From NCBI RefSeq assembly GCF_001186125.1, contig NW_014040545.1, forward strand, positions 174,210-234,069: a stretch of 59,860 nt of DNA. Direction: 5' to 3'. Of this stretch, positions 48,888-59,860 are shown one piece after another. How positions within the stretch are numbered: position 1 is the stretch's first letter; every line of letters starts with the position of its first letter. The DNA is from Sphaeroforma arctica JP610. Lineage: Eukaryota > Opisthokonta > Ichthyosporea > Ichthyophonida. A program made the position numbers and the translations under genes. A model generated the notes under the pieces. It ran no database searches and had not been told where the DNA came from. It saw only the letters and a program-made list of their open reading frames with translations.

Positions 48888-51800
48888 CTATCGTATCCTT
48901 ACCGCTGAAACGAGTGCGGTCGTACAGACAGTATGGGGATGTAAAATATCAAATGACAGTACAGACAGCTCACTAACCCTGGCGAACACGATTCTCCTTG
49001 CGAACTCCCCACTGTAGCAATTTCTTTCTGCGATACTGAAAATTGCGCTACGCCAAGCAGGTACAAACCGCGCACCAATATGCTGAGCCACCAGCTCCGG
49101 ATCTCTCTCCTGCAAGGACTCCGTACGCTGATGCTGATGGGTATGCGTGAGTGCCACCCACCGATGCCAATACGTGTTGACACCATTCTGCCAGGAAGCT
49201 GCTTCGGCACTGGTGCTAAAAGCACGAACTATCCCCTGCCGCTCCTGGTCACCCGCGTCCTTGAACGGGCTCTCATACATCAGCCAGTTGGTGTACACCG
49301 TGCCTGATAGGCAACGATGTGCTTTTCCCCGCTCTGGCTCAACAATGGGTATGCGATAGGCTCTCATGTCAGTAATGTGGACACTATATAACTTGCCACT
49401 AACCCTCATGCGCACGTTATGGTACACCGGCGGATCTAATGCGACCTCATCCACCGGACCTACGCAATCTGCCTGGGATTTGTGCGGGGTTCTCGCGGGA
49501 CGGAACATAACTACCCGTCCCATATTGAACACGGGCACGTCAACTCGCCACTTATTAGCAGCCCGTGCCTGTGCCAACTGGGCTTTATCGCCCATATCCC
49601 ATGCCTTCTCGTCCAAATCTGTTCGCCCAGATCGGTCCGCAACAATCCACCAGCTCCGCATCAGCGAGATGAGAAAACACCCGACCATTTGTGGCCAGAG
49701 TATACGGCGCCATGCCTGTAGTAGACGACCAAGTCGAGTTGTATGCCGAGATGAAATCGGCTACCGCATCCGGCCAGGAGGCTTCCCGCCCTTTGGGCAA
49801 AAACCGTGACAACCATCAACTAGCCCATTGCCCTGGTGGCGGCCTTTCTGGACCGGATGAACCCGGATATTGCGCTCTGAACACCAGGACGTGAACTGTT
49901 CTCATTAATGATGAGTTGTCTGGGCCAACCCCATGGTGTAATTTGCTGTTCAACAAACCGCTTTGCTTCCTCATACGTATGTTCATGACGCCTCATCGGA
50001 CGGCCCACCGCCATGCGAGACATTCGACATACACCTAACAAAATGAAATTATACCCATCCGGACTCGGCGCATGGTATTATTAGTCCAAGTGCCACTACA
50101 CTCCAAACGCCTTCGCACGAGGCGGTTGACACAGCAACCCTTGCCGTAAACCCACCGAAGCACCACGGCGAGCGATACATACTGTGCACGTGTCAACAAT
50201 ATCCGCTAACAAGCCTTTCGGGAAAATCCACCCCAACTTTTCTTGGAACAGGCCTCGGAGTCTCTCCGGACGTGCACACATGTATCGATAATGTATCAAT
50301 CAGACCGCACTTAGCACGGTGCGTGGCTGTACTCGAACCCCACGCTACCAGGTCTCAACTTAACAAGCTCGTCCAAAACTCCTGGCAACAAACGTAGAGG
50401 CGGCCGTTTTGGACGAGGCACCTCGACCCGTTTGAACAAAACCGACACTGCTGGTCTATCATCCTCCACCCTGTCCGAAACCGTAAACGCCGATTGATCT
50501 GTGGTTCATACCTCAACCCAGTGTGAGACAACCGTTCTACATCCTTGGAATCCATAGAAGCGTCAGCGACCGGCTCGTCGTGACGCTGCTGAAACAGCTG
50601 GAATTGCTGTAAAGCCATCAATAGTTGCTCGGACCACTCCTGAGCATCCACGAAAGCCTCTGGCACTTCAACCCCATCATCCATGCCACCTGGTACTAAC
50701 TCCTCTGCCTCGCGCTGTGCCATCCGCTGCTGCCAACACTGGTCTGACAGGCGTTCTTTCGATACACCGAGTGGATCTCCCAGACCATCCGACCCCTCTT
50801 CAGGTACCATCCCCGAAGAGTCCGTCCCCAAACCACGTCCCTGGGACATGCTGTCCTCGACAGCCACGTCACCGCATGCAGGGCTCACTGCTTCCTCAGA
50901 CAGCAACCATGGAATGCCCTCGACGACAGGCTCCATGTTGGCCTCGGTATGGCTGGACCCCTTGTACCAACAACTATCGTCACGCAACAGATTACCCCTG
51001 AGGGCCGGCCCTGTCCTGGCCGTCGTATCATGTTGTCCAGATTGCACCGCGCCTAAGCCACTGTCGACCGCAGAACCTGGCCCAGAACAAACCAGAGTAC
51101 CCTCGGGCGGGACACTGTCCACCAAACCCTGAGACACATGCCCCCCCAACGTGGTTTCCCCCGGCCCCGATAGAGAACTACCCAATATACAAGGTTCCAC
51201 ACTGTCAGCACTTACCTGAGACCGGTCGGCATCCACTATCACCGGGGACTCCTCGACAACTAGCTCCAGACCCATATCCGCCGGCTGCATCAACTCTCCT
51301 TCACCGTCATCCCCAGATTCTTCCCGCGGTTTGGCATCCGTCGGCTCCCGACCGGCCATAATGGGGGCAAAACTCTCGGCCGTCGACTCCATACGACGCT
51401 GTTACTCATTCTCCTGGCTCGCTCGAAGATGCTGACGCAAGCAGTCACCATCAGTGGAATCCGCCTCCGACGCAGCCGACGCCCGAGCCTGTGCCCGGGT
51501 GATTACCGCCAGACATGGTAACGTCGGCCCCATCAAATTCCGGGCCTCATACGGCTTGGACGCCACCCCAAATCGTCTCCAAAACGCCCGCGGCAAATAT
51601 TGGAGCGGCACATGGCAATCGCTAGTAAGCAGACCGATGAGAGAACATCCCCATAACGGCGGACCCAGGGGTTGGCCATTTCCCCCCCCAAAAAAAACGG
51701 GTCGTGTTGTGGCGGAACTATGATTGGTGCATCAGCCAGCAGCGCACAAAACCGTCCATCTCCAGTCTAGGCCACCGCCCCTTAGCCCTTGCCACCCAAC

Positions 51801-52919
51801 GCGGGTTCATGCGTTGGACCTTCCTCTGGCGAGTAAGCCGTACGACCCCCGCTACAGGCAACCCCTCGAAAACGATATCCTGGCATAGGCAAAGCATCCG
51901 CAGGCTCAGGCAACTCCAACGGCCAACCAATCGTGACCCGACGCTCCACTGGTTGCAGCGCTCGATCAACAACTTCCGGCCCCAACCGGGAAGGGCAGGT
52001 GCCATAGCCAGATGTTCCTCTAACAGTTTTTTTCGCTAAATCCTTACCCTTCTTCTTGCGCTCCGTTTTCGTCTTCCAGCGATGTAACTGCTCGGTTAGC
52101 GGGTCCCCTTCCCGCTCCAAATACTCCACCAGTTTATCCTACGCCTGGCCCCACGCTACCTTTGCCCTGGCATACGCGTGAGACGGATCCTTCTTGGCCC
52201 GCTTCTGACGAGCCATCTCAGCCGCCCAGCCGCAATATCTTTCCCCATCTGTAGAACGACCGCAGGCGCCCTCTGCACCAACACTTCAACCCCTACAGCG
52301 TACTCACTGATATCAGGGTAGCCATGGATTTCCTCCTGCGGCTCCGGACTGTACAGATATATGCCATTAGTAACTAGCCACATGCACCGATCATACACAA
52401 TGACACACTCGTAATCCATATTAAACTTGACACCATCCTTCGTCTGATTCGTGAGGGGCACAAGAGTACCACTCAGCCCAGGGGTAAAGCAACTCCACCT
52501 AGCCATCATACATATAATGGTGAGTGGCTCGTCCTTATTCTTCGGCAAGCCCAGGCTCACGATGCCCTGCATTCGCTCATCCGTAATAGTGACGAATCCG
52601 TCGTACCAAAGGTGGCCATAGAACAGCCTTGGAATGTGGTCCCCGACTCAATCGCTGCTCGAACCTTATGCCAGAGCGACTTCCAGTGCCATAGGTCAGC
52701 CTCGTACTCTCTCAGCGTCAACCTCTCGGCCTCGCCAGTCCCCCCAGCCGATAGGACATCCGTCATCCGCGGCAACTCTCGACGAACACTGGGTATCCCT
52801 TCCTCCTCCTGAAGAACACCACTACTCCCAGAATCACCAAAACTACCTGTGATAGAACGCTGCGCTGAATTTCCCATATCCGGCCGGCCACCTGACGATG
52901 CCCTCAACTGATCCTCCAT
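48888..52919 (-). mobile_element. Old GC-rich retroelement with Ty3-type integrase, broken
   Basis: This is a fossil of an integrase-bearing element, probably LTR-type and read on the minus strand. Integrase features lie between 48888 and 50299: a zinc-binding His/Cys region at the right end, core-domain segments (for example FISAYNSTWSSTTGMAPYTL) and a C-terminal SGKLYSVHITDMRAY barrel. To the right are a long acidic Glu/Ser/Gly/Asp-rich open frame (50355-51392) and further frames up to 52919 that I cannot assign, possibly gag or linker. I do not recognise RT or RNase H in this span. Base composition is clearly richer in GC than the host genes. The element is broken in many places (at least eight) and appears to be the oldest of the nest. 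Confidence 0.7.
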
Positions 52920-53021
52920 CTCCTTATTGGTGCTCGTCGTAAAACCTCATCGACAAAACACGTAAAGCCTTGCACAGCACGGACCTAAAATTATGCTCGC
53001 TCCGCTGGGTATACTGTGCTG

Positions 53022-53931
53022 TGTAAAAGTCGGTCTCCTCTAGGCTGACTATACGATATCAAGACGTTTACGTTAAAAAGAAAATACGTTAAAACGTTAA
53101 AATGCAAAATGTTAACAATAAGTTTAGCTTCAGCCCTTGGTAGTGAGCAAAAGATTAGGGGATTTTAGACTGAGACTATTGTCTATATGCTCCGCTCTAA
53201 TCACTCACTACTTCGGTCTAGATTTATTTATGTTTTAGTTGCTAAGACTAGATATCATTTCATTGGACGCATATTTTGCATTTCACGCCTCGAAACAATT
53301 ACCTACTCAAAATAACCAATAAAATATCGCTAAGTCCAACCCAAGAAAATTAAAAAATTAAAATCAAAACATCAAGCAGGCGCAGTATACATCTGCACCT
53401 AAACCCCATCACTTGGTACCTAGCTCTCCATCCCATTTAAGGCATAGACGGCACATCTAGTTGGCTGACTAGGAGGAATCAAAACCAGGTTGTCCTAGAT
53501 TCTAACAACTCTGATCCTGTCCTTTTCTCAGTGGATTATCTTGCTCTGAGATAATTATCGAATTATACCATAGGTTTGTGCCAACAACCAATTCATGCCT
53601 GAGACCCTCTCTCATGGTACTCCCATTAATTAGAGATTCCCAAAGTGTCATTTCCAGGTGTCAGATTTGTATCATTCCTATGTTAAGTACAATTCTAATT
53701 TCAGTGGGAAAAAAAACCAATCTATATTTGGAAACCCGCCTAATTGTCCACAGTAGAGTCTCATACTCTACTGAGTACTATCACATGTTCAGAATCTTAA
53801 ATATCTCAATTCTTGTTCATGTCCAATGCGCTAAACGTATTCCAGTACTATAAGAATAACCGTTAATGCGTTAGTACGTTTATAAAATACGTTAACTGTG
53901 CAACTACTATTTGGAACCCGCTATTTTTACA
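53022..53931. mobile_element. Solo LTR, 910 bp, related to the neighbouring gypsy-type LTR
   Basis: The block starts TGTAA and ends TTACA and is flanked by a 4-bp direct repeat GCTG (53018-53021 and 53932-53935), as expected for a target-site duplication. It is collinear with the LTR at 54669-55425. Both share the start TGTAA followed by TCGGTCT, then CTGAGAC..TTG.CTATAT, GGCACATCT.GTTGGCTGA, GTACTAT.AAGA and an end of the form CCCGGCTAT..TTACA. The two have diverged clearly. Because it has no internal region of its own and carries a target duplication, it is best read as a solo LTR left by recombination. Confidence 0.75.
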
Positions 53932-53935
53932 GCTG

Positions 53936-54668
53936 GAACCCCGGACAACTCGAATCCCGCGCCAACACGCTCGTAAACCTGACCGTCGCTGGCAACAAAC
54001 TTCGTATTATACCGGTCACGCTCATCTATCGTGAATTGGTTAAATCCATTGGCGTTGTCCGTGATGGTAGTCTGGTGAGCGTTACATATATGTGTCCGCA
54101 ACTATTCTTCGCTGGGCATGTTGGAGTGATCCGGGATGGACCATTTCCGGGTGATGCCCCGTTCTAGTTCCTTGGCCAGCTTCCTGCTCTCCACTCCCTT
54201 CCGAAGCGGATCCCTATACTTGTAAATGCTCCTAGACGGGATGGCATCAGGCCTCGTAGGAATCCGGAAACCAGGACCCTTGGAGAACGCGTGGTCTTGA
54301 TCTTTCCGATATGCACACTTGCGCCAGTGTGCTTTCATTCTCTTCAACTCTTGTTCACTGACCCCAATGCCCTTGGCCATAGCGTCCGGGTGCAAGAAAA
54401 AAAATCGTTGCCCTTGATGTCCTCCTCCTGGAAGGGCATAGTTTCCATATTGAATATGGTCTCCGCGTCGATCGTACTCGACGCTAAACGAAAAACAGGA
54501 GGATCGCTGGTGCGGTCCCAATCTGTAATCGATCTTGCTGGGATAAGAAACTAAGAATCGCCTCTTTCCCAAGCAGAATGGTGCCATGACATCAAATAAT
54601 ATAGTATCAGTAGTAAACGGACACATGTGGTTAGATATAGTAATATAAACATCTAGAATCACCACCGC
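53936..54668 (-). mobile_element. Segment with open reading frame between two LTRs
   Basis: This 733-bp piece sits between the solo LTR and the LTR of the next element. On the minus strand it has a substantial open frame (54102-54665), basic in its second half (KRMKAHWRKCAYRKDQ, YKYRDPLRKGVESRKLAKEL). I do not recognise a domain. The target duplication around the solo LTR implies that this segment and the sequence left of 53018 were adjacent before that insertion. It is therefore most simply part of the older GC-rich element, or of the host DNA into which all of this was inserted. Confidence 0.4.
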
Positions 54669-55425
54669 TGTAAGATTCGGTCTATTAAGGCGATATTAAC
54701 GCCGTAGAGTAAATAAACGCGTGGGTAAATTCTAAGTATCGTGAAAATATCAAAGTAAATAAATGAAATGAAACTTTTAGTAAAGTTAGGTATGCCTCGT
54801 GAAAGCAGCAATACTTTGAGGGATTGTGAGGCTGAGACATTGCCTATATAAAATCCTCTCAGTACTGTTTCCGCCGAAGGGATTTTATTTAGTGTTTCGT
54901 TGTCGCTCTATTAAAAACTACGATATTTTTCATCGGGGCGAATCCGAGAGACTCATAAAATCCTATCTTTAGAAGATTTTTTTTTAACTCTTGATGTCCT
55001 TAGTTATTGTCTTAACCAATAACTTGCCACTTATCAAGAATTACCGACTTAGCCTTCATCAGACTGGCACATCTGGTTGGCTGATCGGAGGATCAACTAG
55101 GTAACGTTAATAGTCCCTAGAAACCTATATTCGGTTGAGCCATCTCGCTACCGAAGTGTTCAGATATAAATAAAGTTGGAAAGTAAATATAGTTATGTTA
55201 ATAGAACTAGACCAACTCTTATGTTTGGTATTTTTCTGAGGCCTTTTAATGGCCTTGTCCAAATATCTTATATGTAAAATGGAATAGGTATTAATTAATA
55301 AAATCATTAAAAACCATTTAGGAAAATTTAAGTTCCTTGTACTATTAAGAGTACGTTTATAATTTACGTACTGCTTAAGAGTGCGTTTATAACATAGAGT
55401 CTAATGTGGAGGCCCGGCTATTACA
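54669..55425 (-). repeat. 3' LTR of the gypsy-type element, 757 bp
   Basis: The ends are TGTAA and TTACA (inverted), and a polypurine tract lies immediately outside the right end. It shares collinear blocks with the solo LTR at 53022-53931. The partner LTR lies beyond the window, so insertion age from LTR divergence cannot be read here. Confidence 0.75.
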
Positions 55426-58400
55426 CAGCCCCCACCCAGCTTTGAGACCCGTGAGAAGCAAGTTGCTCACTCAAGCTGAGTATGGGTCAAAAAGCGAGAA
55501 AGGAAGAACTGGTCGAAAACATTAAGTAGTATAACATATAGTTATTGTTTCTCAGGCGGAGAAGTTAAGCGTTCTCGGTTACCCTGTGAGTTTTGGGCTT
55601 AGGTCCAGTAGGTCCGTGGTGGCCGACTGGACGTTTCTTACGCTTCAGTGTCTTACGTACATATGAAGGATGAGCATTAAAGCTCGGGATAAATGCTGTG
55701 GGCGGGTAAGTTTTAACTTCCGTGCCTTCAAACGATGGAAACATGCTATCTTTTTCAGCTTGTGAATTATGCAGGCATTTTCGCCATTTTCGATTAAAGG
55801 CTTTTAAATAGTCTTAATTATCGAAAGCATCTGAAGTCAACTCAGCTATTGTACCGTTTATAAAGCGTGTGCGATAGTATGTATAGCCTCCATTATCCGT
55901 TCTCCATATATTGTCTTTAAATTCAGAACTATCAAGAGGGGCATTAGAGTCATGTCTTCTTGCGAGTATAATCTCTGTAGTCGGAATACGACTTGTGCCT
56001 ATATTAGGCGCACTAGAACCATCGGGGTTGTTTACCGCGTACGTTCCACTTTTAGTGTCTGCTACAGAGATTATATATGGACCTATCCATTTAGATGTTA
56101 ATACAGTAGCATCGGAATTACGTTGACTGATGTTAACTCTGTCACCAACCTGATACTCTGCTATCTTCTTGGTAGTGTTCCAACGCTTTTGCCTTTTTAA
56201 TAAGGCTATATTGCGTATTTCTCGCAAGCAAGGATATACAACGTTATAAATACGTTGTACCTTCTCTAAACATGGTAACTCATGGTGATCAGGCTCGCCC
56301 TTGTTAAAGGGGATTTGTAACTCACTATATCTGCCACGAAAATAGTGAGCGGGTGTAGTTCCTGTAACCGGATCAGCACACTCGTTCATCTGTGTTTGTA
56401 CCCACTTAAGGTGGTACGGCCATTCATCTGCATCATCCGTTAATGCAGTACGCAAGAAAAACTTAAGTTTTCTATGGCGCGTTTCATTCGCGCCTTGTGT
56501 TTGCGGCTTATATGGCACACCTCTCTTATGGCATATGCCTGATACGAGTACTAGCGATTCCATTACGTCATCGCAGAACTCACTACCGTTATCAGTGCAT
56601 ATAATACCTGGCCACCTGTGGTCAGCAAAGACTTGGCAACATAATTATGCCACGGTCTGCGTATTCTTATCCTTTAATGGATAAAGCAAGTTAAACCGTG
56701 ACGCCACATCAAAGAAGTGGCATACGTAACGGTCGCCTGTGTGCTCGGACGTGGGCAGGTCAACCAGATCAATGATGACCCTGCGCCATAGAACATCTTC
56801 AGTCACACTCTTAAGCGGTGCGAACCCATAGCGCTTGATCTGATTGAGATCACAGTCTGTACATGACTGATATACTCTGTCAACTAAAGTTGCCAGCTTA
56901 GGGTGCACGATCCCATTTCGCTTAGCATCTTTAAGTGCGTCTACTACGTTCTGGTGCTTCAGCTCATGGTTTTGCGTCAGCCAAGCAAGAATGTTTTTAT
57001 CATTCTGCTCTTCCAGAAAAAAGTTAGGGTGTTGAGAATCCACTTATGTGGTCTCTAAGTCTGTAGTGTTTCCAGACTCCTGTCCTGCTTTCGCATGAGT
57101 GTCATAAGTGCGCTCATGTGCGTTAGATACACCTGACTTATGTGTATACGCTTCAGGATCATCTTTCATTAATCCCTTTAAAAATAGGGTTTGAAAGACA
57201 TCGGGTTTGGACTTTATGTTATTAAACAGAGTCCTAGCTAGAGACTGACGCTTCTTAACAGTAATTTCACTAGTAGATTGTATTTCTTGTGCACAGACTT
57301 CAAGTGATGTGTTGCCTTTGAACTGCTTCACGTTCAGTTGGGTAAAAAGTGGAATCTCTGATTCTTTGACCTTGTTAAGGAAGGTCTCAGAAGGGGCCCA
57401 TTTGGATGTTCCAATGGGACATATACGACATATTATAGTCTCCAGGGCGTCTTCTGGACGGCTCGGGTACCCTTATATAGGAAAGTATCTACTTCCCTAT
57501 CTAAATATATTGGCTCGCATTGTATCATGCTTATTAATTTATTGAGCCATGGATCTTTACTCCGTATTGGGTAACACAACGTGATGGTAGCTTTATGTAT
57601 ATGAACATAATTTAATAGCTGGGCAATTAACTACCATGGTGGGTTAGCATCTAAATATATTGGCTCGCATTGTATCATGCTTATTAATTTATTGAGCCAT
57701 GGATCTTTACTCCGTAATGGGCAACACAACGTGATGGTAGCTTTATGTATATGAACATAATTTAATAGCTGGGCAATTAAATGCCATGGTGGGTTAGCCC
57801 ACGCATTATGTTTAGAGAGGTCTATTTGAAAGGCGTCTCCCAAAGTATGATTTAAAGTCCTGTAATGCGATAGTTGTGCATTATGATGTGCAGCAAACAT
57901 ATCTATGGTATGTGGCCCTAATATCTTTTGAGCCAGTTCAAACCACCTGGGATTACATTTCCAGTCAGTGGCTAGTAACTCACGTACGGATTTATTAAAG
58001 TCCGGTACGAAGCGTGATAACATATCCGGTAAATGGTTATGTATTCCTGGCAGATGTTTTATATCAAAATGAAACGTTGATATTGTATCATGCCAGCGAC
58101 TCAGTAATTGTGAGTCGGGTTTCATCTCTTTCATATATTGAAGAGATTTCTGATCACGCATCAGCGTAAATGCTGTTCCGTATAAGTAATCTCGGAAGTG
58201 TGTTAGAGCTGCCACTACGGCTAATAGCTCTTGTTTAACAGTTGGGTAATTCAACTGTGAAGCATTCATTGCTCAACTAAAGAATTGCATATATCTAGGT
58301 TTGTTATCTATAACCCGATATACTACTCCTCCTAAGGCTAAGTCGGAGGCGTCCGTTGCTATTTCAAACGGCACGCCGTCGACTGGTCCTTGTACAACAT

Positions 58401-59860
58401 GGGCTTGCTGGACTGCGTGTTTGAGCGCTTTAAATGCGTCATCACACTCTTTAGTCCACAAGTCTCCTAGCTTGCCATTATGATATCTTATGTGTCCAAA
58501 AGGTTTAAGGTAATCAGCCAAGTGTGGTACTCCATCTGAAAAGAAGTTTACAAACCCACACATGCTGTTAACATCTCTTTCTGTAGTTGGTGTTCGCCAA
58601 TCTAACAGGTGTTCTACCTTACCGGGGTCGATTTTAATACCTTCCCCAGATATACGGTAGCCTAAGAGCTGTATTTCGCTCATGGCGAAGTGGCATTTCA
58701 TCTCGTTAATCTTGAAGTTTTGCTCGTTGAGTTTCTTAAGGACTCGTCTGACTAATGCGGTGTGTTCGCCCATAGTTTTGGAAAAGATGACTATGTCATC
58801 TATGTAGACTTGCACGTTAGGCATGTCTGCAAACATTTCCTCCATTACTTGTTGGAAGAATGCTGGTAAAGAGTGTAACCCAAAAGGTTTCTACCTTACC
58901 GGGGTCGATTTTAATACCTTCCCCAGATATACGGTAGCCTAAGAGCTGTATTTCGCTCATGGCGAAGTGGCATTTCATCTCGTTAATCTTGAAGTTTTGC
59001 TCGTTGAGTCTCTTAAGGACTCGTCTGACTAATGCTGTGTGTTCGCCCATAGTTTTGGAAAAGATGACTATGTCATCTATGTAGACTTGCACGTTAGGCA
59101 TGTCTGCAAACATTTCCTCCATTACTTGTTGGAAGAATGCTGGTAAAGAGTGTAACCCGAAAGGTGCACCTCTGAGCCTGTATTGTTTACCTTTCCACGT
59201 AAAACTAAAGTATTTACGATGTGGTTCATATACCTGCATTTGATGGTATCCTTGTGTAAGGTCTATAGTTATAAATACTGTAGCACTTTCCATCCTTCGC
59301 AGTAGCTCGTTAATAAGTGAAAGCTATGAGTCGGCAATAATTTATTTATTGGACTCATATCTAAACATACTCTGACTTCTTAAACGATCCGTCAGAGTTA
59401 TGTTGGTCTACGGCTAGCAGTGCCAAGCTAACTGGCGTCTGTTGATAGTTAGTTTCTATCACTCCATCTGCTAGCCGTTTCTCAACTTGTACTTTTACCA
59501 CAGCCTCGTGTCTCCAGGATACATAGTTCCTTGAGGGACACTTTAACTGAGTAAAGTCCACCTCGGTTAAGTCAAGGCTGACATACCGGTCGTTAAAACG
59601 GAATTTTGCCCAATCTGTGATCTATATCTTCTTATTAACTAGAATCAGATCCATGATTTTGTTCGCAAAGTCAGGTATTAATGCCTTGACTGTGTCTGAC
59701 GGGGGCTTATATGGGTTCAGACAGTTATCGTCTGATTGATCCTTTAATGGATCTATGTTATTTGGTAGACCAGTTACGGTTATACCCAGAGTGAGTAAAT
59801 CGCTCATTCCGACTATAATGTCGTACTTCTGTGACATCTTAACTTTACGGCTTGGGTAGT
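54669..59860 (-). mobile_element. Ty3/gypsy-type LTR retrotransposon, broken, running off the window
   Basis: The element is read on the minus strand, so its 3' end is on the left. Parts in coding order: start of pol with a possible protease region near 59622-59837; reverse transcriptase (58273-59561) with the VYIDDIVIFSK active-site motif; RNase H (57631-58269) with LNYPTVKQELLAVVAAL; a linker; and integrase (55814-57043) with its His/Cys finger (SCTDC), core residues in IIDLVDLP and VPYKPQTQGANETRHRKL, and a C-terminal YQVGDRVNISQR barrel. A polypurine tract (GGGTGGGGGCTG on the minus strand, 55426-55437) adjoins the 3' LTR. RT-RNase H-integrase order is that of Ty3/gypsy. The coding part is interrupted at roughly eight places, so the copy is dead. 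Its sequences are still easily recognised, so it is younger than the GC-rich element. The 5' LTR and gag lie outside the window. Confidence 0.88.

Noticed and set aside
48899-51732. Long + strand frames opposite the GC-rich element
   Set aside because: High GC content opens antisense frames. The integrase motifs are on the minus strand only.
1-59860. CRISPR arrays, tRNA or rRNA genes, bacterial operons
   Set aside because: No regularly spaced repeats, cloverleaf sequence or rRNA signatures were seen, and the gene structure is eukaryotic.

Overview
The window is nuclear DNA of a eukaryote. Five conserved eukaryotic genes are split by many GT-AG introns, and the sequence between them is AT-rich and full of microsatellites. 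The mix (metazoan-like APC5 and Sec5, an SLC25A34/35-type carrier, a PPR-SMR protein, long introns, TA-rich satellites) suggests a unicellular holozoan such as an ichthyosporean. That placement is an inference from gene content. A run of 20 N at 27048-27067 marks an assembly gap.

The host genes alternate in strand. From the left edge to 5291 (+) lies the 3' part of ANAPC5, the TPR subunit of the anaphase-promoting complex. At 7065-8524 (-) is a pentatricopeptide-repeat protein with a C-terminal Smr domain, whose reading frame is displaced in places. At 11039-17232 (+) is a complete translation factor eIF2 gamma gene of 8 exons and 471 codons. At 20547-25999 (-) is a complete mitochondrial carrier of the SLC25A34/35/OAC1 type, with 8 exons and 293 codons. 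At 26667-42135 (+) is a complete exocyst subunit Sec5 (EXOC2) of 22 exons and about 984 codons. The exon phases of the last three genes were checked junction by junction and agree throughout. The carrier and Sec5 share a 667-bp divergent promoter that contains a perfect TGACGTCA palindrome.

From 42136 to 48143 no recognisable gene is present. Several open stretches on the + strand and two blocks of tandem repeats lie there. From about 48.9 kb to the right edge the window is a nest of LTR-retroelement fossils, all read on the - strand. They are an old GC-rich element with an integrase (48888-52919, perhaps reaching 54668), a 910-bp solo LTR inside that region flanked by a 4-bp target duplication (53022-53931), and a broken Ty3/gypsy-type element (54669 to the window edge) with its 3' LTR, polypurine tract, integrase, RNase H, RT and start of pol.

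The five host genes belong to separate housekeeping processes: cell cycle, organelle RNA metabolism, translation initiation, mitochondrial transport and exocytosis. Nothing suggests a shared pathway. I saw no clear new biological system. The items most worth checking are the triplicated splice acceptor in Sec5, the frame displacement in the PPR-SMR gene, the CRE-like divergent promoter, the unidentified open reading frames at 44-48 kb, and the GC-rich integrase element.
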